Below are positions 1 to 10,232 of a stretch of 64,000 nucleotides of DNA, in pieces (the stretch's first letter is position 1; each line of letters starts with the position of its first letter). The stretch is from Coptis chinensis (Eukaryota; Streptophyta; Magnoliopsida; Ranunculales; Ranunculaceae): NCBI GenBank assembly GCA_015680905.1, contig CM027381.1, positions 19,073,501 to 19,137,500 on the forward strand, given 5' to 3'. The notes below the pieces were generated by a model. It was not told the origin of the DNA and did no database searches. It saw only the letters and a program-made list of their open reading frames with translations. Both the position numbers and the translations under genes were made by a program.

Positions 1-1
1 C

Positions 2-552
2 GATAGGAAAGATCTGGTCAAAGCATCTATCGGATGCCTTATGGGTGATAGAACTGCTTTCAAAACTCCTATAGGTATGTCTCCCTTTAGACTTGTATTT
101 GGGAAACCATGTCATTTGCGGATTGAATTAGAGCACCGCGGCTCGTGGGCTATAAAAGCCTTAACTTCAATATTGATGAGGCAGGTGTCAAACTGAAGTT
201 GCAATTGAATGAGCTTGAAGAAACCGAAGCGATTAAATGCGATCTCATGAAGGATTATAAAGCTAACATGAAACATGTTTATGATAAGCATATCTTGCGC
301 AAAGAGTTTGTGGTCGGTCAAAAGGTCTTGCTTTACAACTCCCGTCTACATATTTTCCCAGAAAAACTAAAAACCCGTTGGTCTGGCCCCTTTCTGGTTA
401 CTGAAGTCACCCCTTACGAGGTAATCACCTTGGTAAATCCAAATGACAACAGTACCTTTCAAGTTAATGGTCAACGATTAAAACATTTTTACGAACTTCT
501 GTCCCCTGATGTAGAGGAAGTCCTTTTACAGGACCCTGTCTATGAGGACTGA
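2..552 (+). pseudogene. Integrase C-terminal part of a Ty3/gypsy polyprotein (frameshifted)
   Basis: This is the last 180 or so residues of pol. It starts inside the integrase core, with [19 protein letters not shown], a family signature, followed by [13 protein letters not shown]. It continues with NFNIDEAG, a QLNELEE helix, DKHILRKEF and VGQKVLLYNSRLH, then RWSGPFLVTEV and FQVNGQRLKHF. The last part is the chromatin- and DNA-binding tail common in plant Athila/Tat integrases. The reading frame changes near 168, between AIKAL and NFNID, consistent with loss of one A, so this copy cannot make a continuous integrase. The stop codon is at 550-552. Integrase would insert element cDNA into the nuclear genome. 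Confidence 0.9.
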
Positions 553-1570
553 CCTTGTCATTTGGTGTACTTCCTTTCACTCCCATATAGTGGTAAGTGC
601 ACCATTCAGGTAACTGGGCCCTCCCTATGGAGTGTGTGGCTGTAAGTACCGGATCCTAAGTCCACGTTTCACATAATTCACGTTTTCCACTTTTGCATGT
701 TTCCTCGGTTTTTGAGTCATGTTCCTCTATGGGGTGAATTATGTATTTATTGTTTTTCGTGTTTCTTATAATAAACTAATAAAAAATAAAAATAAAATAA
801 AAATTCTAAAATCATAGAAATAGCAATCCAACAAGTCTTGGGAATCTGACTTTAAACGACCCACATTTTAAACAAATTTTGTGTTTAAGAATTTGCTTGG
901 GGGTGGGCAGTCGATCTTTTCATCTGGATTGCTCGAACTTTCCATTTGTGTTGCTTAGGCCCATTACTTGTAGTTCAATTGGGTTGACATAATCTAAACT
1001 TAGATTTCCTTCGTTCGCATAACTTACGACACACACGCACTTCGAGGCGTTCTTCCACCCTCTTATACGTCACCCATGGTTGGAATTGAATGTTTTAAGG
1101 ATCATTGGATTGGAAATTCTCTACTGATCATTTCCATAACTCATTCGCTAAAATCGGGCCAGTAACGAAGCGGCAAATTGAATCTGAAATTGCGCAAAAA
1201 ATCGGAAAATTTCGGAATTTACATTGGGCTTGGGCCTAAACCGCACGCACGACTGTGAGTCTCCTTCCTTCCCAAACCGCACACACAGTGTTTCCCTTTC
1301 AATCCCGCCAGTTACAAGTTAAATAAACTTTGAAAACCAAAATAAAAAAAATATATATATATAGAGAGAGAGAAGGAAACCTAACTACACCCACACCAAG
1401 ATAATCAAAGCCAACTTAAATCTTCTCTAAACCATTACCACCACCACCCCAACTCCGAAAAAACAGCCACCAGTTCAAGTAACCACCACCACCACCGTGT
1501 TTTTAGTAGTTTTTCTTCACACTCGCCTCCCCCATAGTCTACAAAACCATTACTTGTCTAAGAAACTTCA
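553..1570 (+). other. Noncoding spacer between pol and the 3' ORFs, with PPT-like tract
   Basis: No ORF of note. A GGAGTGTGTGGCTGTAAGT segment near 628 and TCTTGGGAATCTGACTTTAAA near 835 recur in element B (about 22660-22820), and the second also recurs reversed in C (about 60740-60770). A purine-rich TTGCTTGGGGGTGGGCAG lies at 893-910. TTGGGCTTGGGCC near 1224 is shared with C (reverse strand). A short AT then AG run (about 1352-1373) and a CCACCA-rich leader precede the ATG at 1571. The spacer may therefore hold the promoter and leader of the following ORF; that is inference. Confidence 0.6.
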
Positions 1571-2679
1571 ATGGCGCTTACGACGAGAATTTTGCGGAGC
1601 ACGTTTGTTTCCGATAGCCAGCGCCATTTTACGACGACGGAGATGATTAAGAGGCATTGGAACGGATTGTGGTACTTAATCGAGGAGTTCTATCACTATG
1701 ATTTGGTAGAACAGTTTTATAAAAAGCGAGAATTGGAAGGGGATAGGATTTTCATAAAGTTAGGAGGAAGGAGGAGGGAAGTAACGGAGACGGTTGTTGG
1801 CGAATGTTAGGGAATTTCGCTTTGAAAGCAACACGGTAGCGACAATTCGGGAATCGATATCCGGAGTTCCCGCTTTGATGAAGGATACCGTCCTGGAGGG
1901 TGAATACAATCCGACATCTCATCATCCCCGATCCACCATTCTCGAGAACCAATCAACGGGTCAGTAGCTCAATGGATTGGTAGGAACGCCCTCGGGAAAG
2001 ACAAAGTCGAGTGATATCGGCCCGCAATATCCGCGACGTTCTCGGATTTTGCAAACAAATAAGTATAATTTCTGCATCCTCGATTTGATGTTTAATGTGA
2101 TTCGAGGAGGGGAAAAGAGCTTGGCGCCTCTTCCCGTATTGATCACTAAGATCATGCTCTCCTTTAGAGCTGTCGCAAGATCTGCTCCTATTAAGATCAA
2201 ATTGCATTCTAATGCAAGTATCTATACGGATTGCATCCAAGAGACTTGGCCGTTGTCTGAAGAAAAAATGGTTGAGTCAGAGGATAAAAGGGAAGATATG
2301 ACATGTCTGGATGAAGATGCATTAGATAATTGTAATTCTAATTTAGAACGCATGCAAGTGTTGCAAACTGCCTTGCGGTGTGTTTATGGTATTTGTGGAA
2401 ATATCCGAGATAGACAGATTGTAGTTCAAAGGAAGCAAGGGAACCTTTAGACGAGATTTGAAATGCTCGAAGGGGTTCTGGACGATATCTTGCCTAACAT
2501 GGAGACTATCCACCAAAGATCAACAAACCCAAAGATGCGCGATTACTTTCAGTGAGATGGAAGCACAGCGCTTGTTCCGAATAGAGATGCTACGACACAT
2601 GCCACCCATGGAGGACTCTATTTCAGTCGAGTCCGACAGGCATGAGCGTCTTTGCCAAAAGACAGATGGTTCAAGCTAA
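1571..2679 (+). pseudogene. First 3' ORF of E1, plant transposon protein-like (broken)
   Basis: A decayed coding region in three main pieces (1571-1810, 1977-2450, 2458-2679) that needs frame changes to read through. The start MALTTRILRSTF is followed by KRHWNGLWYLIEEFYHYDLVEQF, then by another frame with VREFRFESNTVATIRESISGVPAL. The part with APLPVLITKIM matches PLPVLVTRIM on the reverse strand in element C (about 59640). The layout resembles the extra ORF that many Athila/Tat elements carry downstream of pol, often annotated as a putative plant transposon protein; its role is unknown. It is not a host gene, because it sits between integrase and 3' LTR. Confidence 0.6.
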
Positions 2680-3540
2680 TCTCCATCTCAGGGTCCATCA
2701 TCATCACAAAACTAGGTGTTCACCATCGGTTTGTTATTTGTTATTTCATAATTTTGTTTTATTAGTTGGATTTTAATTCAAGAGTTAAATTTAAATAGTA
2801 ATGTGTTTATTTAATGTTGTTTGGATTTAAATTTTATTTTTAATATAATTGGTTATTTTCGAAAGTAATTGCTTGTTTTATCATTAATCCCACCTTCCCG
2901 AACTTGTTTGGGGGTGGAAATATTTATACCGAGCATAAGTCGTTATATGATCATCTGGCGTAAAGTTGTATTGGAGGAAAGGTTGATAATTTGGCCGATA
3001 TCGGCAAATCTATGATTTGTGTGGTGGTAGCATGAAATCTAGGAGAGTTTAGAAGTTACTATTCTAAATCAAGTATGAAAGATACCAGGATTTATAGAAA
3101 ATCATGGAAATGGTTTGTTTCCATTTTCGGGTTTGGAATTTTTCTATTTCCGGAAATTGCCTTCAAACAAATTGGGAACTTGCCGATTCGTTTTGGTAGC
3201 TCAGAACCTATTTAAACTCCCTTCTTTCTACACTAACAAACCACACTACACCCCACCATCATCCCATACCTTCCACTCCAAGTTTTTCTTTCTTTTTGCT
3301 CTAAACTCCGGTTTCAGCACTTACGAGTGCGCCTGCGCCCTCTACATTTTCACAAAATTTTGCCAGAGCACGACCCGCACCCTCCTTGAGTGCGACCCGC
3401 GCCCAAAACACTATAATTCTAAAACCCACGAGCGCGACCGCGCCCTATGTGAGCGCACCCACGCCCAAAAATTTCTTCGCGCACGCGGAAAATTCCAATT
3501 TTCGAGACGGTCATTCCGTGATTTTCGTGGAACTATTCAA
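2680..3540 (+). other. Noncoding interval with PPT-like motif and GC-rich tract
   Basis: AT-rich sequence with CGAACTTGTTTGGGGGTGGA at 2900-2919. The same block, with ATTAATCCCAC upstream, occurs reversed in E2 near 32530. From about 3320 to 3490 the base composition changes sharply to GC-rich, with repeated GTGCGACCCGCGCCC-like words (3362-3410). Similar tracts occur in E2 (31900-32110 and 35310-35375) and in B (19670-19815). An open frame runs through 3115-3675 but looks like a by-product of the composition. Confidence 0.55.
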
Positions 3541-4468
3541 AGAGTTGTTGTGATGACATCTCCTATAGTCATACGAACAAGTCCTTCGAAGATGTGTTGG
3601 GCACCAATACCTATGGACATTGGTTCCGGCCACGGGATCCCTGCGATTAGGATGGCGCCATCTACGGGTAAGTGATGACGATTCATATTCACCATAGCTT
3701 CTTCGCTTATTTCTACGACCATGTTAAATTCTATTGTAATCGGGATGGAGAACAAGAATTCTCTGTCAGAAGTCGAAGACACCGACACATCAATTCGATA
3801 AAAATGTGGTCGCTTTAGTTTGTGGATTATCAATACCGATCCTCGTTCACACATGGGCATATATGACCGATAATGCATATCTTTATGATTATACATATTT
3901 CCATGAGTATTATGGGGGAGGGGTATTTCGAGTAATGGACCAGGGGCGATATAGCATTGCCCTTGGTAGCCTTTCCCTAAACGTAGGCACCACCATGTTA
4001 TTCATCCTGATGAATATTTTGGGGAATGGCGTTCATTTCTCGCAAAGCGATCTGCTGGTGACATTTTCCTCGCTTTAGCTGAGGGACGTCGCCGATATGA
4101 CATTCCCCGAGTATTAGTCGCTAGTCTTAAGAGAGCCCAAACCATGAGGCGTAAGTATCTTCTTATGCCTGTGTTAGTAAGCCGCATCATGCGTAGTTGT
4201 TTACCTGTATTCTGTGCACAATTCACAGATTGGAAAAGGGTTGAAGTCATGAGACCCACCAATCGGGTGGTTCGCTCGTTGCGCGAATAATGACTTGGCC
4301 GGGATGGCAGGTGCAGCCTCATTTGGTTGCCCCGTACATCCCATCAGACATGATAACACTTAACAGGTTAGCATTAGTAGATGATAACTGGCGGCAAGCT
4401 TGGCAAATTACAATGGACTGGCAGGATGCGAAGGAACCTCGTCTCACTAACGAGGAAGAGGATGCTTA
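3541..4468 (+). pseudogene. Second 3' ORF remnant of E1 (broken)
   Basis: A degraded coding-like stretch conserved in position and sequence in E2 (reverse strand, about 30990-31740). One frame reads DYTYFHEYYGGGVFRVMDQG then IALGSLSLNVGTTM; the E2 copy has matching HEAYGAGIFRIGDQ and VALGSLSMNIGTVM. Near the end, VDDNWRQAWQITMDWQD matches VDDKWRQAWKIIMAWQD in E2. Conservation at the protein level in two copies argues it once encoded a protein. Function unknown; the env-like or transposon protein slot of Athila-like elements is the closest description. Several stops interrupt it. Confidence 0.5.
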
Positions 4469-6277
4469 AGCGGGAGATAAGGTAAGTTTTTAGTTTTGTT
4501 AGTGTCTGCTTATGTCCCAAGCAATTTAATTCAGTTAACCCCATAATGGGTGGAACTCTTATAGAGTTGAGTCAGTTTTTTTTAATTCCCTATATTAGCA
4601 TGTTCTAACCTTGTTATGCAGTGTGCCAGAATGTCACGCGTTTCCATGGTATTTTTCTACCCTCTTTATTTAAATGCTTTGAGGACAAAGCATGTTTCTT
4701 GTTTGGGGGGGGGGGCATAGAAACACGTGTAATTAAGGCATCTGTTAAGATATAGATATGTATAATATGCATTTGTTTTCAAGTTAAAAATTTCAAAAAT
4801 ATAAATAAATAAGTTTATGCTATACACTTAGGAATATTGGTATTGTTTTCTTTCTCTATGTTCTTAACAATCTAGAAGTCTCACGTAGCTTTTGCATCAG
4901 AATAATTGTTAGAAACTTAGGTTAATATGTAGGTAATAATCTTTGCATCTATCTATAAATATATTGCATGAGTATCTACGATTGTTTATTGATGAGTTTA
5001 CGAAATCTAGGCTAGAGTACTTATTCTACAAATCCTGTGAGAATATAGCCTAAAAGCCTTATATGAATTTAAACATTTGAGAAATGACACAAGGGAGAAG
5101 TAAAATCAGGATAGAGAAATCACACGTCCACTTGCTTGATCAATATGCCACATCCTAAGCGAGAATTTAGGCCCTCTTTGGATCGATATAGCAAGAAATT
5201 CAAACCTATGAATTATTTTCCGCTAGTCGCCCCTCTGAGCCTTTCTTTAGCCTTCCATAAACCACAAATCCTTTACCCTGTTACAAAAACAGAACAAAAT
5301 AAAAAAAAAATCAACTTACCTAATCTAGAATAAGTCTGAGAATAGAATGAGTGAAGAAAGAAGAAGAGAAAAACCTGTGTAAACAAAAATTAGTTAGTTG
5401 CTTCAGAAAAAGAAAAGAAGTTTCCATCCAAGGAAAAAAAAATAGAAATAAATAAAAACTCCAAAAATAGAATAAAAGGGAGTCAAAAGCCAAAGAAAAG
5501 AAAAAAATATGGTTAAGGATGGAAACAAAGTGTAGAAGCAAAAGTAAATAACAAGGTTTTTTCTAAGTTACATAATATGAAGACTCTACTATCTCAGACT
5601 TGTCCTTTTGAATATCCATTTCCTTCCTTCTTAAACCATCTCCTAATCCCCGCAACACCTAATAAAGACCTCTAGCTCAATTAGGAATAGGTTAGTGTGA
5701 TAGTAAGTGACAGGATGTGTTTGATCGACTCGGCTTCCTTGTTGTCATTGAGATTGTAAGGTAAAGTGTGCCCACCGCATTACCGGAGTAGAAATAAACT
5801 TAAGCGGAAAAATCAGAGTGGTTTTCGTCTTGACATTTATGTGAGGACCTACTTAAGGACGCTATTCCAAGTTTTCAGAAACGAACCTGCTAGGCATTTC
5901 ATGGTATTACTCATAGTACTTATATTTCAGATCATAGATGATTGATTATTATGCATATATTAGCTTAGGTTTTTACTTGGTTATTCTTATTCATTTGCTA
6001 GTGAGATGTATAGATAGTTGGGACATGAATGAGGAAAACAATAGTTTTATTTCTTAGTCGTTGTAGTATAGTTGAAGTTTGTGAGTACCTTCTTTGGAAA
6101 ACTCTCACGAGGCTATAACTTCGCCCACTAGGGAATTCCTAGTGGTTTAAAGCGCCTTGTTGCGATATGGTCAATGCAATCGCGACTCAAACGAGTAGAT
6201 AGAACTCCATTTTTTGTCACTTATTCTAATTTCTCATATTTGCTTGAGGACAAGCAAAAATGCTGTTTGGGGTGGTT
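4469..6277 (+). other. Conserved 3' noncoding module of E1 ending in the polypurine tract
   Basis: About 1.6 kb with no ORF, shared in order with A (8460-10098), B (44010-45642), E2 (reverse, 29227-30840) and C (reverse, 57040-58700). Landmarks are CTTTGAGGACAAAGCATG plus a G-run at 4677-4717, CACGTCCACTTGCTTGATCA near 5124, a GACCTCTAGCTCAATTAGG block near 5669, TACTTAAGGACGC near 5850, and a hairpin of CCACTAGG and CCTAGTGG arms around GAATT at 6125-6145. It ends with TTGAGGACAAGCAAAAATGC then GTTTGGGGTGGTT, the polypurine tract (about 6264-6277) that primes plus-strand DNA, directly before the LTR. Confidence 0.75.
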
Positions 6278-7756
6278 TGATAAGAGCCCAAAACTGTAGT
6301 TTTAACCCTGTAACAGTCATACTTTTAGACCAATTATGTGAGTAATAATTAAGAGTTAACACTGAGTACGTGTTTTTATGCATTTCAGGTTTCAAAGTCC
6401 ATTATGTGCAGAAATGTGCCACTTTAGTGAGATAAAGAAGCAAAGGTCGGTTACTAAGTAGTTCCATGATTAAAGGCCAAGATTCAAGAAGACAAAGCCT
6501 TCCTAAAGCTCGGTCAAAAGCTGAAAAGTCGACACGGGCAGAAACAACACACAAGTCAGCAGAACTTCCGAAGGCCGTATCTTTGGACTCAGACCTCGGA
6601 ATAGGGCCTACCTTATGTCAAAACGACCGGCTCGGAAAGATATTTCCAATGGTCCAAGCCTTGACCTAATCAGAGGAGCATAAGTGGACAAAAAGTCTGT
6701 CGAATTCAACTGCAGCTGAAGAGGCCTTTTTGGACTAAAAGTATTGGGTTTTGGGCCTGATTCTCTGGCCCAAAACGTGGCTCCAAGCCCATGCACGATT
6801 TTTTGGATCTGAACATATAAAAACAAAAGCTTAGCTTTTTGTTAATGGTAGTTAGTTAGACCTAAAACAATATAGATAATTCTAGATCTAGTTTAATTAA
6901 TTAAATTAAGTTTTAGTTCCATTTTCAATTCTTGTTTTAGATTAAGTCTTTGAATCATTGTTCTTGATTGATTAGATAAATAAAATAGTTATTTTATCAA
7001 TTTCGAATTGTGTTATTTCAATCTATTAGATCTAGTTTTAATTATTGTTGGTTACTATTTCTTAGTTGTTAATTAGAATTTAATTATCGTTTAGTTTAGA
7101 TTAGTAAATTTTGAATATTTGATAATATGTTTAGTTTAGATTCATATGGGAATGATTGCGGAATGATTCAAGGCTAAAACCTCCATTAGAGGGGTTGATG
7201 AAGCGTTGATGAAAACTTAGTGGTATAGTGTAGAAGCATTGTAGAATCTATTCCAATCTAGAAGGTCGTGATTCGCCATGAGAATGGGTGGATGACCTCA
7301 CATGCTAGTTAGTATTCGGTAGAAATGCCATGAACACTAAGGATTAGAACTCGAATTCTTGCCGTAAGAACGTGAGAATCGAGATACAAGAATCTATACT
7401 AGGTTATTAAGTTGGATTCGAGGTGGATTCAATTCCCCTCTAATCCTTTATCTAGATTAAAAAACAATCGTATTTCCATAGCATTCATAGTTAAATTCAC
7501 ATAATCAATTTCATATTGTATCGTAGTATAACACCCTTCGTAAAGCTCTCATTAGACTTAAGACCGACTAATTATATTAGAAAACATTCCATGCTAGAGC
7601 ACTAGGAGTGGAACGAATTTGTTACTCCACTCTATTTCGATAGATTCGAGAGTAGAAACTTTGATAAAAATAGACACGTAGATAGTTTTAGTTTACTTAC
7701 GTTTTGAGTTCATCGTTCATTTCGTAGGTAGACTATTCAATTTTTATCTTTTATCA
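6278..7756 (+). repeat. 3' LTR of E1
   Basis: It starts TGATAAGAGCCCAAAACTG directly after the polypurine tract and ends TTTTATCA. The first part (to about 6960) aligns with the reversed E2 LTRs at 28050-29226 and 36204-37382, including the GGCCCAAAACGTGGCTCCAAG stretch. The rest is more divergent, and this copy (1479 bp) is about 300 bp longer than the E2 LTRs. A TATA-like ACATATAAAAAC near 6814 fits the LTR promoter position; the same word occurs in the E2 LTRs. Confidence 0.85.
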
Positions 7757-8021
7757 ATTAGGTTCAATAAAGAGCTAACACGAAAGTTTCCTAAGATCAT
7801 CTGTTATGGTTTGTTTTCAACTTAGCTTTAGAAATCATAGTTTTTGTACGAGTTATCTTTATAACATCTCTAAATAGTTTTTAAAAAATTAGAGGATATA
7901 AAAAATGAAAATCTTACGTCCCAGAGTAACCAAAATGATACTGGATAAACGTATGATTTTATTCTATTGTATAAACCCTCTATATGGTTAGAGATACATT
8001 TAGATTGAGAAAAACAACCTT

Positions 8022-8023
<2 letters not shown>

Positions 8024-8074
<51 letters not shown>
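8024..8074. repeat. (AC)n microsatellite in element A
   Basis: About 25 AC units. The same microsatellite sits at the homologous position in element B (43690-43750) but is missing from C, so it is a family feature with copy-number change. Confidence 0.97.
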
Positions 8075-8078
<4 letters not shown>

Positions 8079-10086
8079 TTCATATGTGTCTATATAGATA
8101 GTTGTTTACATACTTTACATTTCGCACTTTTAACTTCTTCAATTGTTAGTGTAATAATAATCATGTATGCATGTTTAGTGTTTGTATGAGGAATTTGGTA
8201 TATGAGTAGAAGGTAATACAAGTACATCATGCCAAATTTTGAATTTCTGCATTATATATGTTTTTGCAAAAATAAATACAAAAACCCAAAAATTTCATGG
8301 TAGAATAATTACGTAACTTACTATTTAGATAAATCGTGTATTTCTTGTTCTATATCCAACAACCCACGCTCCAAACTTGTTTGGGGGTGGTAAATATTTA
8401 GCGAAGAACAAAGTACTGGTGTACTACTATTTTTGCTCATGTTCCCATGATAATCTCTTTCCTTATCACTTCATACTTTGAGGACAAAACATATATTTAT
8501 ATTTGGGGGTGGTATAGTAACATTTCTGCAAAAACTAAAAATTTCTTATATTAGGTATATTAGTATATTTCTTTCTTTCTTAAAATATTTTCGAAAAGAC
8601 CACAAAAATAGTTTTTTGTTTAGTACAAAAAAAATCTTGTTTCCTTTTTCTATGATGAATACATGGTCTAGAAGTCTCAATATAGCAATAGAGTAAGGAT
8701 TCGTTTTTCGAACTTAGACTAGTATACATACAATAGTACGTTTCTGCATCTTTTCATGAATGACATGCATAAGCATCATTGATTGTATATAGCAATAAGT
8801 TTCTGAGACCAAGGTTAGAACAATTAAGTTCCATATCTTGTAAGAATCTAGCTAAAAGCCTCAACTGTATGTTTATTGAGTGATGACACAAAGGATGTCC
8901 GGATAGAAAGACCACACGTCCACTTGCTTGATCACCATGCCATATCCTAGGAGAGAATTTTGGCCCTTTTTGGATCGATATAACCAGCTAAATGCTAAAA
9001 AAATTAATTTTTCCTCTAGTTTCCCCCCTTTTGAGCATTCAAAAATTCAATAAACCTTTTTATTCTTCGCCATCAAATCTTTCACCCATTGTTACACACA
9101 ATAAAAAGCTTACCCAGCTGATGAGTTGAGAATTAGATGAACAGTAAAAAGAGAAGAGGAGACCTTGTACAAAAACAGAACAGTTAGTTACTTTGAAAAG
9201 AAAAGAAAATAAATATTCATATAAAAAATTGAAACTCCCCTGAAAGTTCAAAATCAAATGGAGTCAATTTCAAAAAAAAAAACAAAAGCAAAGTTAGAAC
9301 TCCCAAAAATCAACATCATATGGAGTTACAAAGCCAAAGGGCTAAAGAATGAATCACAATTCGAAAGCAAAGAACAAAACGAGGTTCTTCTCTAGTTACA
9401 AGTATCTTGAAGACCCAATTTCTCAACTTATCATATTTTATTTTTCCTTCCATTTTTATTTCTAACCCACCGCCTTAGCCTTGTAACTCCTAATAAAAAA
9501 CCTCTAGCTCGACTAGGAATAGGATGGTGTGATAGTAAGTGGCAATTGTGATCAATCGACCCTGATTTTCCTTGGACGTCATTTGTGTATGTGAGGAATA
9601 TAAGTGCTCTTGCATTTAAGAGAATGAAACTTAAGTGAATCTATTAGAGAGTTTGTGTTTTAACACATCCCTGTGAGAACCTACCTTAAGGACGCTCCCC
9701 AAATGTTTCGGAAACAACTTTGCTTTTGCATTTCATTGCTCATGCTTGCGCATTTATCTTTAGATGATTAAATTATTGTACATATATTATCCTAAGTTCA
9801 AATGAGCTTGTCCTTGTTCGATCACCCGCTAATGAGATGTACGAACTTCTTAGAATAAATAAGAAGACAAGACCCTTTGTGCTAGATAGAGAAAGTTTGT
9901 GAGTACCTTATTTGGAAAACTCACACGAGGCTTAATCTCGTCCATGAGGGAATTCCTAATAGTTTAAGGCCTTATTGGATACGGTCAATGCAGTCAAACT
10001 CTGCAAAACGAGAATAGTATAATAAACACATATTTGACTTATTATGTTCTTATTTCTCATATTTGCTTGGGGACAAGAAAAATACT

Positions 10087-10098
10087 GTTTGGGGTACT
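10087..10098 (+). promoter_or_regulatory. Polypurine tract of element A
   Basis: GTTTGGGGTACT precedes TGATCAGACC, the LTR start. It follows TTGCTTGGGGACAAGAAAAAT, the word found before the same tract in B, C, E1 and E2. The tract would prime plus-strand DNA synthesis. Confidence 0.7.
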
Positions 10099-10232
10099 TG
10101 ATCAGACCTCAAATATGCATTTTTATTCTCTTATAATATCTGCTTCAATTTAGTCAAATTATATGATCAATAATATAGAAAACTCATGTTCTTATTATTT
10201 TTCCAGGATACAAGCCTATTCTGGACCAAATA

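Larger units (their letters stand above)
1..7756 (+). mobile_element. Athila/Tat-like Ty3/gypsy element E1, 3' part
   Basis: The 5' LTR, gag and most of pol lie left of the window. Visible in order are the integrase C-terminus, a spacer, two decayed ORFs after pol, a long noncoding module, a polypurine tract and the 3' LTR. Extra ORFs between pol and the 3' LTR are typical of Athila/Tat-type Ty3/gypsy elements. The LTR and 3' module match, in reverse, element E2 at 28050-37382, so both are one family. The right end TTTTATCA at 7756 joins sequence of element A, so E1 is nested in A. ATTAG (7757-7761) is the expected right copy of the TSD; the left copy is outside the window. Confidence 0.85.

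Noticed and set aside
1957-2020. tRNA-like A-box (TAGCTCAATGGATTGGTA) within the E1 3' ORF
   Set aside because: No B-box (GGTTCGA-type) or acceptor stem follows; it lies inside a decayed coding region.
3115-3675. 186-codon open frame
   Set aside because: It crosses an AT-rich and then a GC-rich noncoding tract, has no recognisable domain, and is not kept as an ORF in the related element E2.
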